DNA of 64,000 bases, taken from assembly GCF_002994005.1 (NCBI RefSeq), contig NZ_POSN01000004.1, forward strand, positions 62,001 to 126,000, written 5' to 3'. Under the pieces are notes generated by a model that searched no databases, was not told where the DNA came from, and was given only the letters and a program-made list of their open reading frames with translations. The position numbers and the translations under genes were made by a program. This document shows positions 1-9,891 of the stretch, in pieces (the stretch's first letter is position 1; every line of letters starts with the position of its first letter). Source of the DNA: Apilactobacillus quenuiae (GTDB lineage: Bacteria > Bacillota > Bacilli > Lactobacillales > Lactobacillaceae).

Positions 1-777
1 CATTGGTATGGAATCTTCATTGCTAGTGCAGTTATGATTGCAGTATATCTTTCTGTTAAAGAAGGTTCTAAACGTGGAATTATTGCAGATAATATTTATG
101 ACATGATTTTATGGGCATTACCTATTGCGATTATTTGTGCTCGTATTTATTATGTTGCATTCCAATGGCCATATTATAGTCAACATTTAGATGAAATTAT
201 TAAAGTTTGGGATGGTGGAATAGCCATTTATGGAGCCTTAATCGGTGCTGGTATAGTTGTATTTTATTATTGTCGCAGTAAGTTTATACCAGTGTGGTTA
301 ATGTTAGATATAATTGCCCCGACGGTAATAATGGGACAAGGTATTGGTAGATGGGGCAACTTTATGAACCAAGAAGCATTTGGTAAAATTACAAGTCTAT
401 CTTTCTTGCAACATTTACATTTACCATCATTTATAATCAATCAGATGTTTATTCAGGGGGCATATCGTCAACCAACATTTTTATATGAATCTATTTGGGA
501 TATCTTTGGTTTCATATTATTAATGAACTTAAGACATATTAACAATTTCTTTAAACGTGGCGAAGTATTTTTAGGTTATGTAGTTTGGTATTCATTTGGT
601 AGATTTTTTGTTGAAGGAATGCGTACTGATAGCTTGATGGCTTTTGGTGACATTAGAGTTTCACAATTATTATCAATTATTTTATTTTTAGGTTCTATAG
701 GTATTATTATTTTTCGTAGAAAGAAAAATAAAGATTTACCATACTATCTTGACGGTAGATCAATTATCAATAAGTAA
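1..777 (+). CDS. lgt: Prolipoprotein diacylglyceryl transferase (5' truncated by window)
   Basis: Lgt transfers a diacylglyceryl group from phosphatidylglycerol to the lipobox Cys of prolipoproteins at the membrane. The reading frame is open from base 1 (HWYGIF, an N-terminal Lgt motif), so the ATG at 34 is internal and perhaps 15-20 residues lie outside the window. Visible are several membrane segments, WDGGIAIYGALIGA, and the family signature GQGIGRWGNFMNQEAFG around visible residue 112. A FGRFFVEGMRTDSL block follows near the C terminus. gpsA starts 24 bp downstream with its own ribosome site, so lgt-gpsA-galU read as one operon. Apart from the missing 5' end nothing is unusual. Confidence 0.95.
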   Translation, partial: HWYGIFIASAVMIAVYLSVKEGSKRGIIADNIYDMILWALPIAIICARIYYVAFQWPYYSQHLDEIIKVWDGGIAIYGALIGAGIVVFYYCRSKFIPVWLMLDIIAPTVIMGQGIGRWGNFMNQEAFGKITSLSFLQHLHLPSFIINQMFIQGAYRQPTFLYESIWDIFGFILLMNLRHINNFFKRGEVFLGYVVWYSFGRFFVEGMRTDSLMAFGDIRVSQLLSIILFLGSIGIIIFRRKKNKDLPYYLDGRSIINK

Positions 778-801
778 TATAAATTACAAGGAGATTTTAT
801 A

Positions 802-1818
802 ATGGTAGAAAAAGTTGCAGTTTTAGGTGCAGGATCATGGGGTAGTATGTTAGCTAACATCTTATCTGAAAATGAAAACGAAGTTCGTTTATGGTCTTAT
901 AAGCCAGCTCAAGTTGAAGAATTAAATAATAAACATACTAATACTAAGTATATTGAGAATTTTACATATTCTAAGGATTTAGTAGCTTATTCAGATATGA
1001 AAGAGGCTATTAAAGGAGTTGACGATATTTTATTTGTTGTTCCAGCTCAAGTTACTAGGTCAATTGCCCAAAAGGTAAATAACATTTTGGCAGAATTGAA
1101 TATGAAAGTAAATATTATTCATGGAAGTAAGGGAATTGAACAAAAAACATACAAACGGATGTCTGAAGTACTTTCTGAAGAAATCGATCCTAAATACCGT
1201 AAATCCATTTCTGTAATATCTGGTCCTAGTCAAGCTGAGTCAGTAGCCAAACACGATATTACTTTGGTTACAACTGCCTCAGAAAATATTAAAGATGCTG
1301 AGCATGTACAATCATTATTTATTAATGACTATTTCAGAGTTTACACTAATGATGATATTATAGGTGTTGAAATTGGTGCAGCATTGAAGAACATTATTGC
1401 ATTAGGAGCAGGAGCTCTTTATAGTTTAGGATATGGTGATAATACCAAAGCAGCTTTAATGACTCGTGGTTTAGCTGAAATTTCTAGATTAGGGACTTCA
1501 TTTGGAGCTAATCCGCTTACTTTTACTGGATTGTCTGGTGTTGGGGACTTAATTGTTACTGCAACAAGTAGTGATTCAAGAAACTGGCGTGCTGGATATC
1601 AATTAGGCCAAGGAAAATCATTAGATGAAGTTATTGAGCATATGGGAATGGTAATTGAAGGAATTGCAACCACTAAAGCAGCTTATGAATTAGCTAAACA
1701 ACGTGGTATTGATATGCCAATTACATCAGCCATTTATCATGTAATAAATGATGAATTAACGGTTAAAGATGCAATTAATAACTTAATGCATCGTGAAGGT
1801 CGAGCAGAACTAGACTAA
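802..1818 (+). CDS. gpsA: NAD(P)-dependent glycerol-3-phosphate dehydrogenase
   Basis: Reduces dihydroxyacetone phosphate to sn-glycerol-3-phosphate, the backbone for phospholipids and wall teichoic acid. The 338-aa product has the dinucleotide motif GAGSWG at residues 9-14, the catalytic-Lys region GVEIGAALKNIIALGAG in the middle, and RGLAEISRLG and GLSGVGDLIVT typical of GpsA; the length is normal. AAGGAG lies just before the ATG. It sits between lgt and galU with short gaps (24 and 18 bp), a common Lactobacillaceae order that groups lipid and wall precursor functions. In an obligate heterofermenter this enzyme may also be a main source of glycerol phosphate; that is inference. Confidence 0.96.
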   Translation: MVEKVAVLGAGSWGSMLANILSENENEVRLWSYKPAQVEELNNKHTNTKYIENFTYSKDLVAYSDMKEAIKGVDDILFVVPAQVTRSIAQKVNNILAELNMKVNIIHGSKGIEQKTYKRMSEVLSEEIDPKYRKSISVISGPSQAESVAKHDITLVTTASENIKDAEHVQSLFINDYFRVYTNDDIIGVEIGAALKNIIALGAGALYSLGYGDNTKAALMTRGLAEISRLGTSFGANPLTFTGLSGVGDLIVTATSSDSRNWRAGYQLGQGKSLDEVIEHMGMVIEGIATTKAAYELAKQRGIDMPITSAIYHVINDELTVKDAINNLMHREGRAELD

Positions 1819-1836
1819 ATTTAAGGAGAATCTTTT

Positions 1837-2712
1837 ATGAAAAAAATTAGAAAAGCAATTATCCCAGCTGCAGGTTTGGGAACTAGATTTTTACCAGAAA
1901 CTAAAGCAATGCCTAAGGAAATGCTTCCAGTAGTTGATAAGCCTGCAATTCAATTAATTGTTGAAGAAGCGGTTGCTTCTGGAATTACTGATATTTTAAT
2001 TATTATTGGAAAAGGCAAACGTGCAATTGAAGACCATTTTGATTCTAATACTGAATTAGAATTAAATCTTGAAAAGAAAAATAAAATGAAAATGTTGGAA
2101 GCTGTTAGGAAAACTAATGGTTTAAATATCTATTTTAAGCGTCAAGAACATCCTAATGGTTTAGGTGATGCTGTTCATACTGCTAAGAGCTTTGTTGGAA
2201 ATGATCCATTTGTTATTATGCTAGGGGATGATTTAATGCAGGACAAAACTCCTCTAACTAAGCAGCTAATTGAAAGTTATGAAAAAACTAATTCTTCTAC
2301 ACTAGCTGTCATGAAAGTTCCACATGAAGACACTTCTAAATATGGAGTTATTAATCCTGCTAAGGAAGTACAAAATGGATTATATGATGTTACTAGTTTT
2401 GTTGAAAAACCTAATCCAGAAGATGCTCCTAGTGATTTAGCTATTATTGGTCGTTATTTATTAACACCAGAAATATTTGAAATACTAGAAAATACTAAAC
2501 CAGGTAAGGGAAATGAAATTCAATTAACTGATGCTATTGATACTTTGAATAAGAATGGAAAGGTGTATGCCCATGAATTCAAAGGGGCTCGTTATGATAC
2601 TGGTAATAAGTTTGGCTGGTTGCAAACTAATATTGAATTTGGCTTACAGCATCCAGAAGTATCAGATCAATTGAAACAATATATTAAAGATTTAGCTAAA
2701 AAATTAGATTAA
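1837..2712 (+). CDS. galU: UTP--glucose-1-phosphate uridylyltransferase
   Basis: Makes UDP-glucose from UTP and glucose-1-phosphate for glycolipids, teichoic acid glycosylation and polysaccharide. The 291-aa protein has the nucleotidyltransferase loop [19 protein letters not shown] at residues 13-31, the metal-binding LGDDL near residue 130, and FVEKP, all GalU hallmarks. The ATG follows AAGGAG by a normal spacing and lies 18 bp after gpsA, so it is probably co-transcribed. The 85-bp gap to trxB holds a 7-bp inverted repeat (2744-2760, loop TTG) with no T-run, so I do not call it a terminator. Confidence 0.96.
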   Translation: MKKIRKAIIPAAGLGTRFLPETKAMPKEMLPVVDKPAIQLIVEEAVASGITDILIIIGKGKRAIEDHFDSNTELELNLEKKNKMKMLEAVRKTNGLNIYFKRQEHPNGLGDAVHTAKSFVGNDPFVIMLGDDLMQDKTPLTKQLIESYEKTNSSTLAVMKVPHEDTSKYGVINPAKEVQNGLYDVTSFVEKPNPEDAPSDLAIIGRYLLTPEIFEILENTKPGKGNEIQLTDAIDTLNKNGKVYAHEFKGARYDTGNKFGWLQTNIEFGLQHPEVSDQLKQYIKDLAKKLD

Positions 2713-2797
2713 TAATAATTTGTGTGCAAAATAATAGACAAACTTACTATTTGATAGTAAAGTAATGGTTATTGAAATTTAGAGAGGAGCTGAAACT

Positions 2798-3721
2798 ATG
2801 GAAAAATATGATGTAGTCGTAATTGGTGCAGGCCCTGGTGGAATGACTGCAGCTTTATATGCTTCTCGTGCCAATTTATCTGTTTTGATGATTGATCGAG
2901 GCATTTATGGTGGCCAGATGAATAATACTGCTGAAATCGAAAATTATCCTGGCTTTAAATCAATTTTAGGCCCCGATTTGGCTAAGAAAATGTATGAAGG
3001 TTCAATTAATTTTGGTGCAAAATACGCATATGGAACTGTTGAATCTATTGAAAAATCAGGTAAGAATAAGGTTGTTAATACTGACCAAGGTAGTTATGAG
3101 ACAGGTTCTGTAATTATTGGAACAGGTTCTCAATATCGCAAATTGGGTGTTCCCGGTGAAGATGAATATGGTGGTAAGGGTGTCTCTTACTGTGCCGTAT
3201 GTGATGGGGCTTTCTTTAAAAATAGAGAAGTTGTTGTAATTGGTGGTGGAGATTCAGCTATTTCTGAGGCATTATATCTCGCTGGAATTACTTCAAAGGT
3301 TACTGTTATTCATCGTCGCGATCAATTAAGAGCGCAAAAGGTTCTTCAAGATCGTGCTTTTGCAAACGATAAAATTACCTTTATTTGGAATACTAATGTA
3401 ACTGAAATCATTGGTGACAATATGAAAGTTACTGGTGTTAAGACATTGAACAATCAGACTAATGAAACTGATGTTGTTGACGCTAATGGAGTTTTTATCT
3501 ATGTTGGAAATAATCCAATGACTGAACCTTTTGATAATTTACAAATTACTGATGATAAAGGTTGGATTAAAACTAATGAACGTATGGAAACTTCATTACC
3601 TGGGATTTTTGCAATTGGAGATGTTCGTTCAAAAGAATTAAGACAGGTTGCAACTGCTGTTGGTGATGGTGGAATTGCTGGTCAAAATGCTTTTGAATAT
3701 GTATCATCATTAGAAAAATAA
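2798..3721 (+). CDS. trxB: Thioredoxin-disulfide reductase
   Basis: Flavoenzyme that passes electrons from NADPH to thioredoxin in the cytoplasm. The 307-aa product has the FAD motif GAGPGG (10-15), the redox-active CAVC (Cys132 and Cys135), the NADPH motif GGGDSA (149-154) with HRRDQLRA after it, and the C-terminal FAD motif GIFAIGDVR. This is the low-molecular-weight TrxR architecture at normal length. AGAGAGGAG precedes the ATG. A strong terminator follows directly, closing the lgt-to-trxB block. Confidence 0.96.
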   Translation: MEKYDVVVIGAGPGGMTAALYASRANLSVLMIDRGIYGGQMNNTAEIENYPGFKSILGPDLAKKMYEGSINFGAKYAYGTVESIEKSGKNKVVNTDQGSYETGSVIIGTGSQYRKLGVPGEDEYGGKGVSYCAVCDGAFFKNREVVVIGGGDSAISEALYLAGITSKVTVIHRRDQLRAQKVLQDRAFANDKITFIWNTNVTEIIGDNMKVTGVKTLNNQTNETDVVDANGVFIYVGNNPMTEPFDNLQITDDKGWIKTNERMETSLPGIFAIGDVRSKELRQVATAVGDGGIAGQNAFEYVSSLEK

Positions 3722-3726
3722 TCGAT

Positions 3727-3757
3727 AAAAAGGAATGCTTAAATAGCATTCCTTTTT
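3727..3757 (+). terminator. Rho-independent terminator after trxB
   Basis: A perfect 13-bp stem (AAAAAGGAATGCT / AGCATTCCTTTTT) with a 5-base loop ends in a T-run, six bases past the trxB stop. Confidence 0.9.
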
Positions 3758-3785
3758 ATTATCTTGGCGGATACGTATTAATTTT

Positions 3786-3810
3786 AGAATGTATGTTCGT
3801 GTGTTAAAAT
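3786..3810 (+). promoter_or_regulatory. LexA/DinR-like box and extended -10 promoter for uvrBA
   Basis: Bases 3786-3799 (AGAATGTATGTTCG) match the Gram-positive SOS consensus CGAAC-R-N-R-Y-GTTYG at 12 of 14 positions. An extended -10 (TG-T-TAAAAT, 3802-3810) begins three bases later; the -35 is poor (TTTTAG). A repressor on the box would cover the promoter, consistent with SOS control of uvrB as in Bacillus. LexA binding is inferred from sequence only. Confidence 0.6.
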
Positions 3811-3884
3811 ATATACAAAATTATAGAGATGTTTAAGGGCTTATAATTTAAGCTCTTATTTTAATGAGAAAGTGAGGGCTTTTA

Positions 3885-5900
3885 TTGCAAATTAAACGAG
3901 AAAAAAATAATCATTTTGATTTAGTTTCTAAATATAAGCCAACTGGAGATCAACCAGAGGCAATCAAAAAATTAACTGATGGTATTGAAAACGGTCAAAA
4001 ATCGCAAATCTTATTAGGTGCTACTGGTACCGGTAAAACATTTACGATTTCAAATGTTATCAAAAATGTAAATAAGCCTACGTTAATTTTGTCTCACAAT
4101 AAAACCTTGGCTGGTCAATTATATGGTGAATTCAAGGAATTTTTTCCAAACAATGCAGTTGAATATTTTGTTAGTTATTATGATTATTATCAACCGGAAG
4201 CTTATGTACCTTCAAGTGACACTTATATCGAAAAAGACTCTTCTGTAAATGACGAAATTGATAAGCTACGGCATGCTGCTACTAATGCACTCCTAACTAG
4301 AAATGATGTTATTATTGTGGCTTCAGTATCATCTATTTTTGGTTTAGGGAGTCCAGAAGAATACTATAAACATACTGTATCTTTACATGTAGGACAACAA
4401 ATAGAACGTGATGATGTTTTACGTCAACTTGTGGATATTCAATTTGATCGTAATGATATTGATTTTCAACGTGGTCGCTTTAGAGTTCATGGTGATGTGG
4501 TAGATATTTTTCCAGCTTCTGGTGATAAACATGCACTTAGAGTTGAATTTTTTGGCGATGAAATTGATTCAATTAGAGAAATCGACACATTGACAGGTGA
4601 ATTTTTAGGAAAAAAGGATAATATTATTATTTTCCCTGCGACTCACTTTTTAACTGATGATCAAAATTTGGATCGTGCTTTAGCTAACATTAGGAAAGAA
4701 ATGGATGAGCAAGTTGCTAAATTCAAAAGTGAAGGTAAACTTGTTGAAGCACAACGCCTTAAGCAAAGGACTACTTATGATGTAGAAATGATGGCTGAAA
4801 TGGGATATACCAACGGTATTGAAAATTACTCTAGACATATGGACCATCGTAAACCAGGAGAACCACCATATACATTACTTGATTTCTTCCCGGATGATTA
4901 TTTATTAGTTGTTGATGAGTCACACCAAACTTTGCCCCAAATTGGTGGTATGTATAAGGGTGACAAGGCTAGAAAAGAGCAACTTATTAAGTATGGTTTT
5001 AGATTGCCTAGTGCTTTAGATAATCGTCCTTTGAAGATGCCTGAGTTTAAGAAACATATTAACCAAGCGGTTTACATGTCGGCTACGCCTGGTCCTCGTG
5101 AACTTGAAATGACTGATAAAAAGAATATTGTTCAACAAATTATTCGTCCAACTGGTCTTTTAGATCCTACAGTTGAAGTTCGCCCAATTATGGGACAAAT
5201 GGATAATTTGGTTGGTGAAATAAATAAGAGAATCGATAAAGATGAGAGAACATTTGTTACCACTTTAACCAAAAAGATGGCAGAAGATTTAACTGACTAT
5301 CTTAAAGACTTAGGAATTAAAGTAGCATATTTACATTCGGATGTTAAAACGCTTGAGCGAACTAAAATTATACGTGATTTAAGGTTAGGTAAATATGATG
5401 TTTTAGTTGGGATTAATCTTTTAAGAGAGGGAATTGATGTTCCAGAAGTTTCTTTAGTTGCAATTTTAGATGCTGATAAAGAAGGCTTCCTAAGAAATGA
5501 ACGTTCATTGATTCAAACAATTGGCCGTGCAGCTAGGAATGAAAACGGTGCTGTTATTATGTATGCCGATACAGTAACTGATTCAATGAAAAAGGCAATG
5601 GATGAAACTGCTAGAAGAAGAAAAATTCAAAAAGGATACAATAAAGAGCATGGGATTACACCGCATACCATAAAAAAACCAGTTCGTGATCTTATTAAGT
5701 ATGACAACAACGATGATGACGAACCAAAAGAAAGCCATTCATTTGTTGAATCTGATTTTCAAAAGATGACCAAAAAAGAGCAACAATCAATGCTTGAAAC
5801 TTTAAATAAAGAAATGAGGCATGCTGCAACAAAATTAGACTTTGAACAAGCTGCCTCGATTCGTGATACAGTTATGGAACTTAAAAGCCAAATGAAATAA
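3885..5900 (+). CDS. uvrB: Excinuclease ABC subunit B
   Basis: UvrB is the damage-verifying helicase-like subunit of nucleotide excision repair, loaded by UvrA and cut-competent with UvrC. The 671-aa protein has Walker A GATGTGKT (45-52), the damage-probing beta-hairpin region [12 protein letters not shown] (about 97-108), a DESH Walker B box in the middle, helicase motifs such as QTIGRAARN, and a C-terminal UVR domain that contacts UvrC. Translation starts at a TTG placed 6 bp after AGTGAGGG; no better ATG lies upstream in frame. uvrA follows 15 bp downstream. The LexA-like box upstream suggests SOS induction. Confidence 0.97.
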   Translation: MQIKREKNNHFDLVSKYKPTGDQPEAIKKLTDGIENGQKSQILLGATGTGKTFTISNVIKNVNKPTLILSHNKTLAGQLYGEFKEFFPNNAVEYFVSYYDYYQPEAYVPSSDTYIEKDSSVNDEIDKLRHAATNALLTRNDVIIVASVSSIFGLGSPEEYYKHTVSLHVGQQIERDDVLRQLVDIQFDRNDIDFQRGRFRVHGDVVDIFPASGDKHALRVEFFGDEIDSIREIDTLTGEFLGKKDNIIIFPATHFLTDDQNLDRALANIRKEMDEQVAKFKSEGKLVEAQRLKQRTTYDVEMMAEMGYTNGIENYSRHMDHRKPGEPPYTLLDFFPDDYLLVVDESHQTLPQIGGMYKGDKARKEQLIKYGFRLPSALDNRPLKMPEFKKHINQAVYMSATPGPRELEMTDKKNIVQQIIRPTGLLDPTVEVRPIMGQMDNLVGEINKRIDKDERTFVTTLTKKMAEDLTDYLKDLGIKVAYLHSDVKTLERTKIIRDLRLGKYDVLVGINLLREGIDVPEVSLVAILDADKEGFLRNERSLIQTIGRAARNENGAVIMYADTVTDSMKKAMDETARRRKIQKGYNKEHGITPHTIKKPVRDLIKYDNNDDDEPKESHSFVESDFQKMTKKEQQSMLETLNKEMRHAATKLDFEQAASIRDTVMELKSQMK

Positions 5901-5915
5901 TTAAGGAGTGATTTC

Positions 5916-8771
5916 TTGTCAAACGACAAAATTATTATTAAGGGTGCTCGTGCCCATAATCTAAAAAATATTAATGTTTCAATCCCTAAAAATAAATTAA
6001 CAGTAATGACAGGACTATCTGGATCTGGTAAAAGTTCTTTGGCTTTTGATACTTTATATGCTGAAGGCCAGCGTCGTTATGTTGAAAGCTTATCTTCATA
6101 TGCCAGACAATTTTTAGGTCAAATGGATAAACCAGATGTAGATTCAATCGAAGGATTAAGCCCAGCAATTGCGATTGATCAAAAAACGACTTCTCATAAT
6201 CCTCGTTCTACTGTAGGAACCGTCACTGAAATTAATGATTATTTTAGATTATTATGGGCTCGTGTTGGAAATCCAATTTGTCCTAATGATGGGACTAAGA
6301 TTACTCGTCAATCAATTGACCAAATGATTGATGAAATCATGGCATTACCAGAACGTACGAAATTGCAGATTCTTTCACCAGTAGTTCGTGAGGAACGAGG
6401 TCAACATAAAAAGACTTTTGAAAAGATTCAAAGAGAAGGCTTTGTTCGTTTTCGTGTTGATGGTGAAGTTCACGAATTAGGTGATGGAGTGGAATTGGAT
6501 AAAAACAAACGACATAATATTGATATTGTGATTGATCGAATTATTGTAAAAGATGGTATTAAGTCAAGATTGTCTGATTCTTTAGAAACTGCTTTAAGAT
6601 TGAGTGGTGGATATGCAGTTGCTGATTTAATGGGGCATGGTGAAAATCTAATCTTTTCAGAGCATTATGCATGTCCTTTGTGTGGTTTTACCATTAGCGA
6701 ATTAGAACCACGTTTATTTTCATTTAATTCTCCAATTGGCGCCTGTCTAGATTGTGATGGATTAGGGATGAAGCTAGAAGTAGATGATAGTCTAGTTATT
6801 CCTGATCAAAATAAAACTTTAAATGAAGGGGCGATTGAGCCATGGAATCCAATCAGTTCTAAATTTTACCCAAGTTTGTTAGAACAAGCTTGTCATGCTT
6901 TTAAAATTAATATGGATACTCCTTTCAAAAAGTTACCTAAGAAACAACGTGATATTGTTTTAAATGGATCTAAAGGTAAAGAATTTCATTTTCATTTTGA
7001 TAGTAACTTTGGTGGCGTACGTGATACGGATGCACCATTTGAAGGGGTTCTAAATAATATTGATCGTCGTTATCATAGTACTAATAGTGATTTTACTCGT
7101 GAACAAATGAGAAAATACATGACAGAATTAACGTGTCAAACTTGTCATGGTCTTCGATTAAATCGTGAAGCACTAAGTGTCAAAATTAATGGGGAAAATA
7201 TTAGTGAAATTACTAATTTAGATATTAATAAAGAACTAGAATTCTTTAAAAAATTAACCTTTGGTGAAAAAGATACCGTAATTGCAAAACCAATCTTAAA
7301 AGAAATTATTGATCGTTTGTCTTTCTTAAAGAATGTTGGGATAGATTATCTAACATTGTCTAGAAATGCAGGAACTTTATCTGGTGGGGAATCACAAAGA
7401 ATTCGTTTAGCTACTCAGATTGGTTCTAACTTATCAGGTGTTTTATATGTGTTAGATGAACCATCCATTGGATTGCATCAACGCGATAATGATCGATTAA
7501 TTAGTTCATTGAAATCAATGCGTGATTTAGGGAATACTTTAGTAGTGGTCGAACATGGTGAAGACACTATGGAAGCTGCTGATTATATTGTAGACATTGG
7601 TCCAGGTGCTGGTGCTAATGGTGGTAACGTAATGGGTGTTGGAACTCCTAAAGAAATTGCTGATAATGATAATTCCTTAACAGGTCAATATTTATCTGGG
7701 AAGAAGTTTATTCCGGTACCGTTGAAACGACGTAAAGGTAACAAAAAACATATTAAGGTTAAGGGTGCAGCTGAGAACAATTTAAAGAATGTCGATGTTG
7801 ATATCCCATTAGGTGAATTTAATGTTGTTACTGGAGTTTCTGGTTCTGGTAAATCAACATTGATTAATCGTGTTTTAAAACGAGCCTTGGCACAAAAACT
7901 CAATAATAATTCAGAAAAACCTGGTAAGTATAAGTCTATTTCTGGTTATAAGAATATTGATAAGTTAATTAACATTGATCAAAGTCCGATTGGAAGAACT
8001 CCACGTAGTAACCCGGCTACTTATACAGGTGTTTTTGATGATATCCGTGAATTATTCGCTGAAACTAATGAGGCTAAGTTAAGAGGGTATCAAAAAGGAC
8101 GTTTTAGTTTTAACGTTAAAGGAGGCCGTTGTGAAACTTGTCATGGAGATGGGATTCTAAAAATTGAAATGAATTTCTTACCTGATGTTTATGTGCCTTG
8201 TGAAGTATGTCATGGTAAACGTTATAATAATGAAACACTTGAAGTTGAATATAAGGGTAAAAATATTGCGGATGTTTTAAATATGACTGTTAAAGAAGCT
8301 TTATCATTCTTTGAAGCAATGCCTAAAATTACAAGAAAACTTAAAACAATTGACGAGGTTGGGTTAGGTTATGTTAAGTTGGGACAATCTGCCACTACAT
8401 TATCTGGTGGTGAGGCTCAAAGAATGAAATTAGCAGCTGAATTATACAAAAAATCTGCTGGCAATAATTTATATATTTTAGATGAACCGACAATTGGATT
8501 ACACACCGATGATATTAAACGTTTATTGGTTGTTTTACATGAATTGGTGGATCAAGGTAATACGATTTTAATTATTGAACATAACTTGGATGTTATTAAG
8601 ACTGCTGATAACATAATTGACTTGGGTCCAGAAGGTGGTGAAGGTGGCGGTAATATTATCGCTACTGGAACGCCTGAAGAGATCATTAAACAAAATGATA
8701 GTTATACAGGCCAATATTTGTCTCCAATTTTGAAGCGTGATACTAAAAGAACTAAAATGAATAATAAATAA
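5916..8771 (+). CDS. uvrA: Excinuclease ABC subunit A
   Basis: UvrA is the dimeric ABC-type ATPase that first recognises bulky DNA lesions and delivers UvrB. The 951-aa product has two ABC modules: Walker A GLSGSGKSS (33-41) and GVSGSGKST in the second half, signatures LSGGESQR and LSGGEAQR, and Cys-pair zinc elements (CPLC, CLDC; CETC, CEVC). The start is TTG behind AAGGAG, as in its partner uvrB, and the two are cotranscribed. A terminator follows at once. In most Lactobacillaceae rapZ (yvcJ) comes next; here it is absent. Confidence 0.97.
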   Translation: MSNDKIIIKGARAHNLKNINVSIPKNKLTVMTGLSGSGKSSLAFDTLYAEGQRRYVESLSSYARQFLGQMDKPDVDSIEGLSPAIAIDQKTTSHNPRSTVGTVTEINDYFRLLWARVGNPICPNDGTKITRQSIDQMIDEIMALPERTKLQILSPVVREERGQHKKTFEKIQREGFVRFRVDGEVHELGDGVELDKNKRHNIDIVIDRIIVKDGIKSRLSDSLETALRLSGGYAVADLMGHGENLIFSEHYACPLCGFTISELEPRLFSFNSPIGACLDCDGLGMKLEVDDSLVIPDQNKTLNEGAIEPWNPISSKFYPSLLEQACHAFKINMDTPFKKLPKKQRDIVLNGSKGKEFHFHFDSNFGGVRDTDAPFEGVLNNIDRRYHSTNSDFTREQMRKYMTELTCQTCHGLRLNREALSVKINGENISEITNLDINKELEFFKKLTFGEKDTVIAKPILKEIIDRLSFLKNVGIDYLTLSRNAGTLSGGESQRIRLATQIGSNLSGVLYVLDEPSIGLHQRDNDRLISSLKSMRDLGNTLVVVEHGEDTMEAADYIVDIGPGAGANGGNVMGVGTPKEIADNDNSLTGQYLSGKKFIPVPLKRRKGNKKHIKVKGAAENNLKNVDVDIPLGEFNVVTGVSGSGKSTLINRVLKRALAQKLNNNSEKPGKYKSISGYKNIDKLINIDQSPIGRTPRSNPATYTGVFDDIRELFAETNEAKLRGYQKGRFSFNVKGGRCETCHGDGILKIEMNFLPDVYVPCEVCHGKRYNNETLEVEYKGKNIADVLNMTVKEALSFFEAMPKITRKLKTIDEVGLGYVKLGQSATTLSGGEAQRMKLAAELYKKSAGNNLYILDEPTIGLHTDDIKRLLVVLHELVDQGNTILIIEHNLDVIKTADNIIDLGPEGGEGGGNIIATGTPEEIIKQNDSYTGQYLSPILKRDTKRTKMNNK

Positions 8772-8772
8772 G

Positions 8773-8794
8773 AAAGAGTTTTTGACTCTTTTTT
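8773..8794 (+). terminator. Terminator after uvrA
   Basis: AAAGAGT / ACTCTTT stem with a 5-base loop and T-rich tail directly after the uvrA stop. Confidence 0.75.
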
Positions 8795-8807
8795 ATTTTG
8801 TTTATAA

Positions 8808-8836
8808 ATGACACGCCCGGGTATGTGTGTTAAAAT
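8808..8836 (+). promoter_or_regulatory. Promoter for yvcK-whiA
   Basis: ATGACA (8808-8813), 17-bp spacer, TAAAAT (8831-8836) with an upstream TG (extended -10). The spacer contains the GC-rich palindrome CCCGGG, striking in such AT-rich DNA. It places a dedicated promoter in the short uvrA-yvcK gap where rapZ would normally lie. Confidence 0.65.
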
Positions 8837-8890
8837 ATCATGAGTTATTATATTGAACGAATAAAATGTTAAAGAAAGGCGGTAAAATTA

Positions 8891-9886
8891 ATGATTAATG
8901 ATTTAAATGACCGTCCTAGAATTGTAGTTATTGGTGGTGGAACCGGACTACCAGTTATATTAAAAAGTTTAAAAGAAAAGAATGTTGATATTACAGCAAT
9001 TGTTACAGTTGCTGATGATGGTGGTTCATCTGGAAAAATTCGTAATTATATGGATGTGGTTCCGCCGGGTGATATTCGAAATGTTTTGGTTTCTTTGTCA
9101 GAATTGCCGAAGTTAGAATTGGATTTATTCCAGTATCGTTTTAATAACGGGGATGAATTTTTATCTGGGCATTCAATTGGAAATTTAATTATTGCGGCTT
9201 TATCAGAAATGAAAGATGGAGTTGATAATGCAGTTGAATTAATTAGTAAGATGATGAAAGTGAGGGGACATGTTTATCCATCCTCTAGCCAAAATTTACA
9301 GCTATGTGCTGAATTTGATGATGGAACCAAAATGACTGGTGAATATGAAATTACTTATGCTGATAAGAATATAAAACGTGTTTGGATTGAAAATGTTGAG
9401 GATAATGAACAACCTAAAACTAATCAAAAAGTAATTGATGCAATTATGAATGCTGACCAAATTGTTTTGGGGCCAGGTAGTTTATTTACTAGCATTTTGC
9501 CTAATTTAATGATTAAAAATTTAGGGGATGCGGTTATCAATTCACCTGCTGAAGTAGTTTATATATGTAATATCATGACACAAAAAGGTGAAACTGATCA
9601 TTTTACAGATGCTGACCATGTACAAGTTTTAAATCATCATTTGGGATGCAATTTTATTGATATTGCTTTGGTTAATAATACAGTAATTCCTGATAACTAT
9701 ATTGATAAATTAAAATGGAATGAAATATCTAAACAAGTTTTTCATAATGAAGCTGGTCTTAAAAGACAGCATTGTAGAGTAATTCAAGATAACTTTTTAA
9801 AATTATCTGATCATTGTGCTTTTCATAATGGAAAACTAGTATCTGATAAATTAGTTGAATTAATAAACAAAAAAGGATTGGAGTAA
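8891..9886 (+). CDS. yvcK: YvcK/CofD-like gluconeogenesis factor
   Basis: YvcK proteins are needed for growth on gluconeogenic carbon and for cell-wall homeostasis and shape in Bacillus and relatives; they bind UDP-sugars. The 331-aa protein begins with [11 protein letters not shown] (11-21), followed by [20 protein letters not shown] and a GPGSLFTS loop, all family marks. It is followed 5 bp later by whiA, the usual pair. The third usual member, rapZ/yvcJ, is missing upstream. The start codon follows AAAGGCGGT. Confidence 0.94.
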   Translation: MINDLNDRPRIVVIGGGTGLPVILKSLKEKNVDITAIVTVADDGGSSGKIRNYMDVVPPGDIRNVLVSLSELPKLELDLFQYRFNNGDEFLSGHSIGNLIIAALSEMKDGVDNAVELISKMMKVRGHVYPSSSQNLQLCAEFDDGTKMTGEYEITYADKNIKRVWIENVEDNEQPKTNQKVIDAIMNADQIVLGPGSLFTSILPNLMIKNLGDAVINSPAEVVYICNIMTQKGETDHFTDADHVQVLNHHLGCNFIDIALVNNTVIPDNYIDKLKWNEISKQVFHNEAGLKRQHCRVIQDNFLKLSDHCAFHNGKLVSDKLVELINKKGLE

Positions 9887-9891
9887 TTAAT

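Noticed and set aside
2744-2760. Hairpin between galU and trxB as a terminator
   Set aside because: The 7-bp stem is AT-rich and lacks a T-run; it may be chance or a minor operator.
5986-6168. Minus-strand frames inside uvrA, pgk, rnr, kup and other long genes
   Set aside because: They are antisense shadows with no ribosome site, no family resemblance and composition explained by the sense gene.
8814-8822. GC-rich palindrome CCCGGG before yvcK as an operator
   Set aside because: It is only six bases long and sits in the promoter spacer; no known factor fits.
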